NCBI GenBank assembly: GCA_947484275.1
Contig: CANKOY010000040.1
Span: 1 to 37,677 of the forward strand
Source: Planctomycetota bacterium
Lineage (GTDB): Bacteria; Planctomycetota; UBA1135; GCA-002686595
Length of the DNA stretch: 37,677 nucleotides
Reading direction: 5' to 3'
Shown here: positions 17,858 through 24,865 of the stretch, in pieces
Position numbering within the stretch: the first letter of the stretch is position 1
Layout: every line of letters starts with the position of its first letter
Position numbers and translations under genes: made by a program
The notes under the pieces: generated by a model
Databases searched by the model: none
Seen by the model: the letters and a program-made list of their open reading frames with translations, nothing else
What the model was told of the DNA's origin: nothing

Positions 17858-17904
17858 GCACGGCCACCCGTTGAATTCAGCGCCGCGGGCCGTGCCTGCG
17901 GCGC
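17856..17904 (+). terminator. Two competing hairpins before serS
   Basis: Stem A is a 10-bp perfect inverted repeat (17856-17865 with 17888-17897, 22-nt loop) overlapping the preceding stop codon. Stem B is a 7-bp perfect repeat (17880-17886 with 17898-17904), whose 11-nt loop contains the right arm of A. The two cannot form together. A may be the 3' end of the upstream gene; the pair also resembles a switchable leader 37 bp before the serS start. There is no U-tract. Confidence 0.45.
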
Positions 17905-17941
17905 ATCCAAGACGCGTCCCAACCCGCAAGCAATAAGTTCC

Positions 17942-19219
17942 GTGCTCGATCTCAAATTCATCCGTCAGAATCCCGACCTCGTCCGCGAAGGCGCCCGCAA
18001 GAAACGCATTTCCTGCGACATCGACGCCATCTTGCGACTTGACGAGGACGCCCGAGCGCGGGGCGTGGAACTCGATCAATTGCGCGCCGAGCAGAACACG
18101 TTTGGGGCCCTCGTTGCCAAGTCGCCGCCAGCGGAAAAGAAAGCGCTGCTCGAGCGCTTGGCCGCGATCAAAGTCCGGCACAACGCGCTCGAGGTCGGCC
18201 AGCGCGAGTTGGAGGCCGAGCTGCACAAGTTGTTGCTTCGCGTTCCCAACGTTCCCGCGGACGCGGTGCCTGAGGGCAAGGACGACAGCGAGAATGTTGT
18301 GATCAAGCTTTGGGGCGAACCCCGAAAGTTCGAATTCGCCGCCCGCGACCACGTGGCACTCGGCGAGGCCCAGGGATGGCTCGACATCGAGCGCGCCGCG
18401 CGCCTTTCGGGCTCGCGCAATTACGTGCTGAAGGGCGATCTGTCATTGCTCGAGGGCGCGGTGATGCGCTTCGCCCTGGACATGATGGTCGCGCGAGGAT
18501 TCGTGCCCCTTTCGGTGCCGACTCTGGTGCGCAACGAGATCATGGTGGGAACCGGCTACTTCCCTGGCGGTGAGGATCAGGCCTACCGCTGCGACGACCG
18601 CGACGATTTGTGCCTGGTGGGCACCGCCGAAGTCCCCGTGACTGCCCTGCACATGGACGAGATCCATCGGCTGGAGGACTTGCCGCTGCGCTACGTGGCC
18701 CAATCCTCGTGCTATCGGCGCGAAGCCGGAGCCGCGGGCAAGGACACGCGCGGGCTTTATCGCGTGCACCAGTTTCAGAAAGTCGAGCAGGTGGTGATCG
18801 ACGTCGCCGATCCTGCGCGATCGATCGAGCACCACCAGGCGATCCTGCAGAACTCCGAGGATTTGTTGCAGGCCCTAGAGCTGCCGTACCGCGTTGTGAA
18901 CGTATGCGGTGGCGATCTCGGCGCGCCGCAGATCCAGAAGTTCGACATCGAGACCTGGATGCCTTCTCGTGCGGGCTACGGCGAGACTCATTCGGCCTCG
19001 CGCTTTCACGAATACCAATCTCGGCGTCTCAATCTGCGCTACCGCGATGGGGAAGGTAAAGTCCGCTTCTGCCACACGCTCAACAACACCGTCGCCGCCA
19101 GCGCGCGAATCCTGATCGCGCTCTTGGAAAATCACCAGACAGCAGAGGGTCGGCTCCGACTTCCGCCGGCACTGGTGCCCTACATGGGCGGTCGCCAAGT
19201 GGTCGGACGCGCGCTCTAG
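17942..19219 (+). CDS. serS: Seryl-tRNA synthetase
   Basis: 425 residues from a GTG start (MLDLKFIRQNPDLVREGA), the family's normal first residues and length. The N-terminal coiled-coil tRNA-binding arm spans roughly 30-105. Class II motif 2 includes CYRREAGAAGKDTRGLYR (around 255-273), which binds ATP and the adenylate. Motif 3 is in NNTVAASARILIALLENHQ (about 380-398). It charges tRNA-Ser (and tRNA-Sec if present). No Shine-Dalgarno sequence is apparent before the GTG. Its stop lies 18 bp from the stop of the convergent type II secretion operon. Confidence 0.96.
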   Translation: MLDLKFIRQNPDLVREGARKKRISCDIDAILRLDEDARARGVELDQLRAEQNTFGALVAKSPPAEKKALLERLAAIKVRHNALEVGQRELEAELHKLLLRVPNVPADAVPEGKDDSENVVIKLWGEPRKFEFAARDHVALGEAQGWLDIERAARLSGSRNYVLKGDLSLLEGAVMRFALDMMVARGFVPLSVPTLVRNEIMVGTGYFPGGEDQAYRCDDRDDLCLVGTAEVPVTALHMDEIHRLEDLPLRYVAQSSCYRREAGAAGKDTRGLYRVHQFQKVEQVVIDVADPARSIEHHQAILQNSEDLLQALELPYRVVNVCGGDLGAPQIQKFDIETWMPSRAGYGETHSASRFHEYQSRRLNLRYRDGEGKVRFCHTLNNTVAASARILIALLENHQTAEGRLRLPPALVPYMGGRQVVGRAL

Positions 19220-19237
19220 TTGGGCGCGGCCGAGCTG

Positions 19238-20176
19238 CTAGCCGCCCTTGTTGGAGCCGCCGCCACCGCCGCCTCCACCAAAACTGCCGCTCGTGCCTCC
19301 GCTGGTCGGACGCTGAATGTTGCCACCACCAACGCTGCTTGCGCCGCTCTTGTTTGCCCCGGTCCCCGCGTTCGGACTTGCATTGGCGGCCGAGAGCTTG
19401 GGAATCTCCGGGATCGGTGGCGCCTTTAGGGCATCGCGCAGGGACTGCGGCAGGCGGATCACGCGTCGATAGGTGATCGTGCGCTTGTCCGCTGTCTTGA
19501 ACGTGACTTGCTCGCGTTGGATTCGCGGCGCCAACTCCAGGGTCAATTCAATTTGGAGCCGCGCCGGCAAGCCGATGTTCTCGGGATTCTCGCGGCCGTC
19601 GTTCCATTCTTCGATTGCATCGGCGTCGGGCCCGTCTTCGTTGAAGACCTGCACGTCAAAATGGCGCACGCGGTCGTGCAGGAATACGAACTGGCCGCCC
19701 TCGAAGGGTTGATCGTCGATCCCGAAGCTCTCGCGCCGGTAGATCTCGAGCATGTCCTTGTCATTGGGGTTGGGCCGCAGGCGGTAGCCCACCTCGCCAT
19801 AATCGTTCGTCGTCGCGCGCCGATTGACGTCCCATGGAGCCAGGCTGTCGGTGCTCGTCATGAAGTCGAGCGAATCCGCGTCGAGGCCGGAGACCACGCG
19901 ATTCTTGATACGGATCAGCGATTCCACGGGTAGGTCGAATGTGATCATCGCGCGCACATCGCGCTCCACCAGGTCCATGATCGCGGGGCCCGCGAGCTGG
20001 GTCTCCTCGATGTTGTGGATCGTGTCGCGGGAAACCCGCGCGGAATCGAGCACCTTCGTAATCGCCAACATGATTCCGGAAATGATCAGAATCACCACGA
20101 GGACTTCCACCAGGGTGAAACCGGCCTGCGGAGCGAGGCTTTGTCGGCTGTGGCGGGGGCCTGTTCTAGTTTCCAT
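19238..20176 (-). CDS. gspJ: Type II secretion minor pseudopilin GspJ
   Basis: 312 residues. A basic leader ends in Gly before the prepilin peptidase site, then the N-methylation type helix FTLVEVLVVILIISG (Glu at +5). A long globular domain follows, with LAGPAIMDLVERDVRA matching the first GspJ helix region. GspJ with GspI, H and K caps the pseudopilus that pushes substrates through the secretin. The last ~50 residues are a Gly/Ser/Asn-rich tail ending in a nine-Gly stretch (within GGGGGGGGGSNKGG), not usual for GspJ and probably disordered. The ATG overlaps the gspI stop. It is the last gene of the operon; no gspK follows before serS. Confidence 0.82.
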   Translation of the reverse strand: METRTGPRHSRQSLAPQAGFTLVEVLVVILIISGIMLAITKVLDSARVSRDTIHNIEETQLAGPAIMDLVERDVRAMITFDLPVESLIRIKNRVVSGLDADSLDFMTSTDSLAPWDVNRRATTNDYGEVGYRLRPNPNDKDMLEIYRRESFGIDDQPFEGGQFVFLHDRVRHFDVQVFNEDGPDADAIEEWNDGRENPENIGLPARLQIELTLELAPRIQREQVTFKTADKRTITYRRVIRLPQSLRDALKAPPIPEIPKLSAANASPNAGTGANKSGASSVGGGNIQRPTSGGTSGSFGGGGGGGGSNKGG

Positions 20177-20781
20177 CAGTTGCCTGTGCTCCCCGAACTC
20201 GTTGGAGCGGTTTCCGCCTTCCCGTCGGTCGATTTGCCAGCCTGCAGGGCACCCTCCTCGGGGTGCACCCTGCGCCAGTCCATCCAGCGTTCGAGCACGA
20301 CCTCGTTCTTGAACTCGGAGATCTTCGGGAACAGGACTTTGACGCGCACCTTCTCGTAGGCCTGCTCTTCCTCCTCGGCTTCCTCGGTCGTCTGCTGCGC
20401 CTTTCTGTCGGCGTCGCGCTGTTTCCAGTTGTCGAAGCGCTCGATGCCGAAGTCGTCGCGGTCGCGAAAGGACTCGTCGCCAAGCACGACTTCGAAGGTG
20501 AACTCCCCGTGGCCTTCGTCGGCATAGGTGCCGTCGATGCGCAAGTCGGAGACCTCTTCCCAGTACAGGCCAGCCTCGATGCGACCCAGGGTGTAGAGGC
20601 CAAATTCGCGGGCGATGCGTTCGTTGCGGGTTTGGGCGGCCGTGATCTTAGCCCCCTGCAGCACCTGCAGCGAAGCTACGAGAGTGATGCCCACGATGAC
20701 GATCGTTACCGCCACCTCAACCAGCGTGAATCCGCTCGTTCCGCCGCGAATTTTGGATCCAGGTCCCCGTGCGCGCTTCAT
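20176..20781 (-). CDS. gspI: Type II secretion minor pseudopilin GspI-like
   Basis: 201 residues from the ATG at 20781, which overlaps the gspH stop (ATGA); a much longer frame upstream is ignored because it has no homology. The leader KIRGGTSG is followed by FTLVEVAVTIVIVGITLVA, the class III signal with Glu at +5. The order H-I-J and size support GspI, although the soluble domain is longer than usual and has an acidic/coiled stretch (TTEEAEEEEQAYEKVR). The C-terminus is Ser/Thr/Gly-rich (TAPTSSGSTGN). Assignment to I is by position as much as by sequence. It functions in the pseudopilus tip. Confidence 0.72.
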   Translation of the reverse strand: MKRARGPGSKIRGGTSGFTLVEVAVTIVIVGITLVASLQVLQGAKITAAQTRNERIAREFGLYTLGRIEAGLYWEEVSDLRIDGTYADEGHGEFTFEVVLGDESFRDRDDFGIERFDNWKQRDADRKAQQTTEEAEEEEQAYEKVRVKVLFPKISEFKNEVVLERWMDWRRVHPEEGALQAGKSTDGKAETAPTSSGSTGN

Positions 20782-21368
20782 TGGAAGTCCGAATCCTGTG
20801 CGGGTTCGCGCACAAACTCGCCGTCGTGCAGACGGAAGTCGCCCGTGAGTGCCAGGACTTCGATCGTGTAGAGCGTGTTCCCCGGCAGCTGTTCCAGGAT
20901 GATCAGGTGGTCGGTGGAGATTCCCAGGGGATCGAAGAACACTGAGACGATGCCGCCGGTCAAGTCGAAGCCGTTGACGCGAATTCGTTTGAACTGCACC
21001 GTGTCGGGCAAGGCCTGCCAGGGAAAGGCCAAGCGTTCTTCCTCGTGGGCCGCCAGACCGCCGCGTCCGTCCGCGCGGAAGGGCGAAACCACGCGGTAGC
21101 CGATCGGGCGATTCTCTTCGCGCGAAAAGGAGTACTGCACCTCGAAGCGTGCCTTGCGCGAGATGGCGTCGGAGCGCACGGAGTACAACTGACTGGAGAG
21201 GTCGCGCACTGCCCGGTTCAACTCGGCGCGCGGCATCATCGACTGCCAGGACACCGCCACCATTCCGGCGATCAGCGCGAGTACCACGACTACGCCCATC
21301 AATTCGATGAGCGAGAACCCCGCGCGCGCGCGGATGCAGTCGTGGGCTCGCGGTGCGCGCACGATCAC
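20778..21368 (-). CDS. gspH: Type II secretion pseudopilin GspH-like
   Basis: 196 residues from a GTG at 21368 that overlaps the gspG stop (GTGA). The in-frame ATG at 21500 would lie deep in gspG and is rejected. The leader VIVRAPRAHDCIRARAG has the Gly at -1, then FSLIELMGVVVVLALIAGM with Glu at +5. The rest reads as a GspH-type beta domain (SQLYSVRSDAISRKARFEVQ, GGIVSVFFDPLG). GspH is a minor pseudopilin near the pilus tip. Its stop overlaps the gspI ATG. Family-level assignment is sound; the H label follows from operon order and the R-x-A-I-x-R-K-A block. Confidence 0.8.
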   Translation of the reverse strand: MIVRAPRAHDCIRARAGFSLIELMGVVVVLALIAGMVAVSWQSMMPRAELNRAVRDLSSQLYSVRSDAISRKARFEVQYSFSREENRPIGYRVVSPFRADGRGGLAAHEEERLAFPWQALPDTVQFKRIRVNGFDLTGGIVSVFFDPLGISTDHLIILEQLPGNTLYTIEVLALTGDFRLHDGEFVREPAQDSDFQ

Positions 21369-21805
21369 TTCTCGAGGATCGTGACCGTATCGATGTCGCG
21401 GTCCTCGCCCTCGCCGCCAGCTTGGCCGTCGCGGCCGAAGCTGACCACGCGGTAGGGTTGGCCGCCCTGGGCCGGCTCGTAGACGTATTCGTTCTTCCAC
21501 GGGTCCTTGGGCACCGACTTGTAGCCCTTGAGGTAGCTGTGGCCATTCTCGTCGGGCGTGATCAGGTCTTCGAGACGCTCGGGGAACTTGCCCGCGTGCT
21601 CGATTGCGTAGGTGTCGATGGCGCTGCTGATCGAGCTGAGGTCCGACTTGGCGATCGTAGCGCTGGCTGTGAATAGCTGCTTGATGACGTTGGGCACGAC
21701 CAGCGTCGCCAGGAGGCCCAGGATGACGATCACGACCATCAGTTCGGCCAGCGAAAAGCCCGACTTGGCGCGCGAAACGTGCTTGGAGGCGTGTTGAAGT
21801 TGCAT
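21365..21805 (-). CDS. gspG: Type II secretion major pseudopilin GspG
   Basis: 146 residues from the ATG at 21805. The longer frame to 21886 overlaps gspF and its hairpin and is not used. The leader ends KSG, then FSLAELMVVIVILGLLATLVVPNV (Glu at +5). The GspG core follows: LSSISSAIDTYAIEHAGKFP, DPWKNEYVYEPA and the C-terminal calcium loop SFGRDGQAGGEGEDRDI with several Asp/Glu ligands. This protein forms the shaft of the pseudopilus and is normally the most abundant pseudopilin. A terminator-like hairpin separates it from gspF (21851-21880), suggesting separate control of its amount. Confidence 0.92.
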   Translation of the reverse strand: MQLQHASKHVSRAKSGFSLAELMVVIVILGLLATLVVPNVIKQLFTASATIAKSDLSSISSAIDTYAIEHAGKFPERLEDLITPDENGHSYLKGYKSVPKDPWKNEYVYEPAQGGQPYRVVSFGRDGQAGGEGEDRDIDTVTILEK

Positions 21806-21850
21806 GGCTGATAGGGGCCGCCCTGGGCGGTCCTGTGCGAGAAAGAAGCG

Positions 21851-21880
21851 AAAAGCCCCCGGGCCACGCGGGCTCGGGGC
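21851..21880 (-). terminator. Intrinsic-terminator-like hairpin between gspF and gspG
   Basis: On the minus strand GCCCC...GGGGC pairs outside and GCC...GGC inside, then TTTT. It starts 3 nt after the gspF stop and lies upstream of gspG. A second palindrome, CCGCCC-T-GGGCGG (21818-21830 on the plus strand), lies between it and the gspG ATG. Most likely a partial terminator or mRNA processing/stability site. Confidence 0.55.
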
Positions 21881-21882
21881 GT

Positions 21883-23130
21883 TCATTGGATCTGGCCGAC
21901 CTTGAGGATCGGGAGCACGATCGAGACCACGATATAGCCCACGACTACGGCCAGGAACACGATCATGATCGGCTCCAGGACGCTGGTCATGCGTTCAGTA
22001 GCGACGTCGATCTCTTCGTCGTAAGCGGCGCCGATGCGGTCGAGCATTTTCTCGATCTCGCCGGATTGTTCACCCACGCTGACCATGTAGCCAACGACCG
22101 GCGGGAACGCCCCGGAAGCCTTGAGCGGCGTGGAGATGTCCGTGCCTTCGAGAATGCGTGTGCGGATCATGGCCGTGGCGTCGGCGATCACGCGGTTGCC
22201 CACGACGTTGCGCGTGATCTCGAGCGAGGCCACCGCCGGGACTCCGCTTTGCAGCAGTGTCGAAAACGTGTGCGTGAAGCGCGCGACCGCTTGCTTGCGC
22301 AGCAGGTCGCCGACGACGGGTATGCGCAGCAGGTTCGTGTCGATGAACAGGCGACCGCCGTTGGTCTTGTAGATGCGTTCAAGAATGAACGAAATCGCGC
22401 CGAGCGTCAGCAGGCCGAGCCACCAGTAGTCCTTGAAGCCGTTGGAAACGGCCACCAGCACGCGCGTCGGGCCGGGCAAGGTCTGCCCTGAGTCCATGAG
22501 CATCGCGGTGATCTTGGGCACGACCACCGTCATCAGGATGCTGACGACGATCATGCCGATCGCAATCATCATCACCGGGTAGGTCAGCGAGGAAACCACC
22601 TTGCGCCGCAGCGTGCGCTGCTTTTGCATGTAGTCCGCCAGGCGGCTGAGCACGATGTCGAGGTTGCCGGTGGCCTGACCCGCGCGCACCATGTTGACGT
22701 ACAGTTCGTTGAACCAGCCGGGGTGTTCCGCCAGCGCGTCGGCCAGACTCGTGCCCTGGGTGACCCGTTCGCGAATTTCGCGGAACATGCGCTCGGCGCG
22801 TTTGTCCTGAGTCTGCTCGATGATCGCCTTGAGCGTCTCGGTCAGGGGAATTCCCGCGCCAAGAAGCGTGCCCATCTGGCGCGTGGCGGCGGCGACGATT
22901 TCGATGTTGCCGTTCGTGGGCGTGGCGCTTTCCTGACGCAAGCGCTTGAGCCGTGTCACCCAGTTGTCGGACTTCATCCTGCGTCTGCGACCGCGGACCT
23001 CCTGAATGTCGCTGACCAAGATGTTCTCGCGACGCAGCCTGGAACGAGCCTCGCGCGCTGTGTCGGCGTCGACCACACCGGTGCGCACCGCGCCGCCGGA
23101 GACATAGGCCTTGTACTCGAAAATCGGCAT
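21883..23130 (-). CDS. gspF: Type II secretion inner-membrane platform protein GspF
   Basis: 415 residues. Two T2SSF domains (~81-204 and ~284-405) have the repeated pattern TLLGAGIPLTETL and TLLQSGVPAVASL. Membrane helices lie at about 183-206, 234-251 and 385-408. The start MPIFEYKAYVSGG is the normal GspF N-terminus. GspF is the polytopic platform that couples the GspE ATPase to pseudopilus assembly. GVGEQSGEIEKML-type residues appear here as VSVGEQSGEIEKMLDRI, a family hallmark. It follows gspE after 15 bp, and a terminator-like hairpin lies immediately after it. Confidence 0.95.
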   Translation of the reverse strand: MPIFEYKAYVSGGAVRTGVVDADTAREARSRLRRENILVSDIQEVRGRRRRMKSDNWVTRLKRLRQESATPTNGNIEIVAAATRQMGTLLGAGIPLTETLKAIIEQTQDKRAERMFREIRERVTQGTSLADALAEHPGWFNELYVNMVRAGQATGNLDIVLSRLADYMQKQRTLRRKVVSSLTYPVMMIAIGMIVVSILMTVVVPKITAMLMDSGQTLPGPTRVLVAVSNGFKDYWWLGLLTLGAISFILERIYKTNGGRLFIDTNLLRIPVVGDLLRKQAVARFTHTFSTLLQSGVPAVASLEITRNVVGNRVIADATAMIRTRILEGTDISTPLKASGAFPPVVGYMVSVGEQSGEIEKMLDRIGAAYDEEIDVATERMTSVLEPIMIVFLAVVVGYIVVSIVLPILKVGQIQ

Positions 23131-23145
23131 CGGAGCGCCTTGGGC

Positions 23146-24849
23146 CTAGCCCATGTCGAGCTGCGTCACGCGCAGAACTTCGTCGGGCGTCGTCAGTCGC
23201 TGCTTGATCTTCTCCACGCCATCGGCGCGCAGGGTGATCATCCCCCGTTCGATCGTGGAGCGCTTGATCTGCGAGGCCGTCACGCCCTCCATGACCTGGG
23301 TCCGCACCACCTCGTCGATCGGCATGAATTCGTAGATCGCCGTGCGGCCCGCGTAGCCGGAGTTGAAGCACTCCTGGCAACCGGTGCCATAGGCGATCTT
23401 GTTGTCGAGCTCCGCCGGCGTCATGCCGACTTTCTTGAGCTTCGCGGCCCACTCATCATTGATGGGTACGGTCACGGTGCAGTGCTTGCAATTCGTGCGC
23501 ACCAGGCGCTGGGCGATCACGAGGATGATCGAACTGGCCACCAGGTAGGGCTCGACGCCCTGGTCCACCATGCGGGTGATCGTGCTCGCGGCGTCGTTGG
23601 TGTGCACAGTGGAGAACACCAAGTGCCCCGTGAGCGCAGCGCGAATCGCGATCTCGGCCGTCTCAAGGTCGCGGATCTCGCCGACCATCATGACGTCGGG
23701 GTCTTGGCGCAGGAACGAGCGCAGGCCCGACGCGAAGGTCAGGCCCTTTTTGACGTTCACCTGCACTTGACTGATGCCCGCCAGGGAGTATTCGACGGGA
23801 TCCTCGATCGTCAGACAGTTCTTCTGCGTCGTGTCCACCTCGGTCAGCGCGGCGTAGAGCGTCGTGGTCTTGCCCGAGCCCGTGGGGCCCGTGACCAGCA
23901 CGATCCCGTGACTCCAGTTCGAGTAATCGCGCAACATCGCCTCATTCGCGGGCGAGAGGCCGATCTCTTCCAGTGTGTACAGCCGCGCCGTCTTGTCGAG
24001 CAAGCGCATGACGATGCGCTCGCCCAGGGTCGTCGGCACCGTGGAAATACGCACGTCGACCTCGCCGTCGCCGATGCGAATCGTCGCGCGGCCGTCCTGG
24101 GGCAGACGGCGCTCGGCGATGTCCATCTTGCCCATGACCTTGACGCGGCTGACCATGGCCTCCTGCGCCTTGCGCGGGATCGGATCCATGTCGTAGAGGA
24201 TGCCGTCGATCCGAAAGCGCACTTGCATGCGATCCGGATAGGGGTGGAAGTGCACGTCAGACGCGCGCAGCTTCAGGGCCTGGAACAGGATCGTATTGAC
24301 GAGCTTGATGATCGGCGCCTTGTTGGCGCTGTCGAGCACGTCCTCGCCCTCGTCGATTTCATCCGCCAGGCTGGCGATGTCGCCGTCCTCGGCCACGTCG
24401 GCCAGGGCCTGGTCCACGCCGTCCGCCTTGTGGCGATAGGCGCGACCGATCAAGGTGGTGATCTCCTGGCGCGGCGCGAGCACCGGCTCCACGTCCGTGC
24501 CGTAGAGCGCCGCAAGGTCGTCCATCGGGTGCGGATCCAGAGGCGTGCAAGTGGCCACGCGCAGGATGCCGCCTTCTTCGGCCAGTGCGATCAGGTTGTA
24601 GTTGCGCGTGAACTGCACCGGCACGCGATTGACGAAGGCGCTGGGGACGGTGACGTCCTCCAGGTTGTCGCGATACTCGAAGCCCAGATGCTGCGCATAG
24701 GCGCGCAGCAACTGCGGCTCGGGCATGTAGCCCTTGGCGAGGACCACGCGATCGAGACTCTCTCCGCTCTCAGCAGAGACCTTGCGGCACTCTTCGAGCT
24801 TCTCGCGGGAGAGACCCGCATCGATCAACATATCGGACAGGCTGACCAC
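23146..24849 (-). CDS. gspE: Type II secretion ATPase GspE
   Basis: 567 residues. The N-terminal MshEN-like domain (~1-150) precedes an Asp/Glu-rich linker (~150-175) and the catalytic domain. Walker A is GPTGSGKT (321-328), the Asp box begins at TIEDPVEY (347-354), Walker B spans about DPDVMMVGEIRD (383-394), and the His box is VFSTVHTNDA. Four cysteines in CKHC (454-457) and CQEC (491-494) form the zinc-binding C-terminal metal domain typical of GspE/PilB. It energises pseudopilus extension from the cytoplasmic face with GspF. gspD is 16 bp upstream and gspF 15 bp downstream, within one operon. Confidence 0.95.
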   Translation of the reverse strand: MVSLSDMLIDAGLSREKLEECRKVSAESGESLDRVVLAKGYMPEPQLLRAYAQHLGFEYRDNLEDVTVPSAFVNRVPVQFTRNYNLIALAEEGGILRVATCTPLDPHPMDDLAALYGTDVEPVLAPRQEITTLIGRAYRHKADGVDQALADVAEDGDIASLADEIDEGEDVLDSANKAPIIKLVNTILFQALKLRASDVHFHPYPDRMQVRFRIDGILYDMDPIPRKAQEAMVSRVKVMGKMDIAERRLPQDGRATIRIGDGEVDVRISTVPTTLGERIVMRLLDKTARLYTLEEIGLSPANEAMLRDYSNWSHGIVLVTGPTGSGKTTTLYAALTEVDTTQKNCLTIEDPVEYSLAGISQVQVNVKKGLTFASGLRSFLRQDPDVMMVGEIRDLETAEIAIRAALTGHLVFSTVHTNDAASTITRMVDQGVEPYLVASSIILVIAQRLVRTNCKHCTVTVPINDEWAAKLKKVGMTPAELDNKIAYGTGCQECFNSGYAGRTAIYEFMPIDEVVRTQVMEGVTASQIKRSTIERGMITLRADGVEKIKQRLTTPDEVLRVTQLDMG

Positions 24850-24865
24850 GGCTTGACCTCTTCGC

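Noticed and set aside
17856..17904. H-type pseudoknot before serS
   Set aside because: The loop that would have to cross the 10-bp stem has no nucleotides, so the stems can only be alternatives.
20782..21546. Long N-terminal extension of the gspI frame
   Set aside because: Overlaps gspH and gspG, lacks homology, and the ATG at 20781 fits the prepilin leader and the ATGA overlap.
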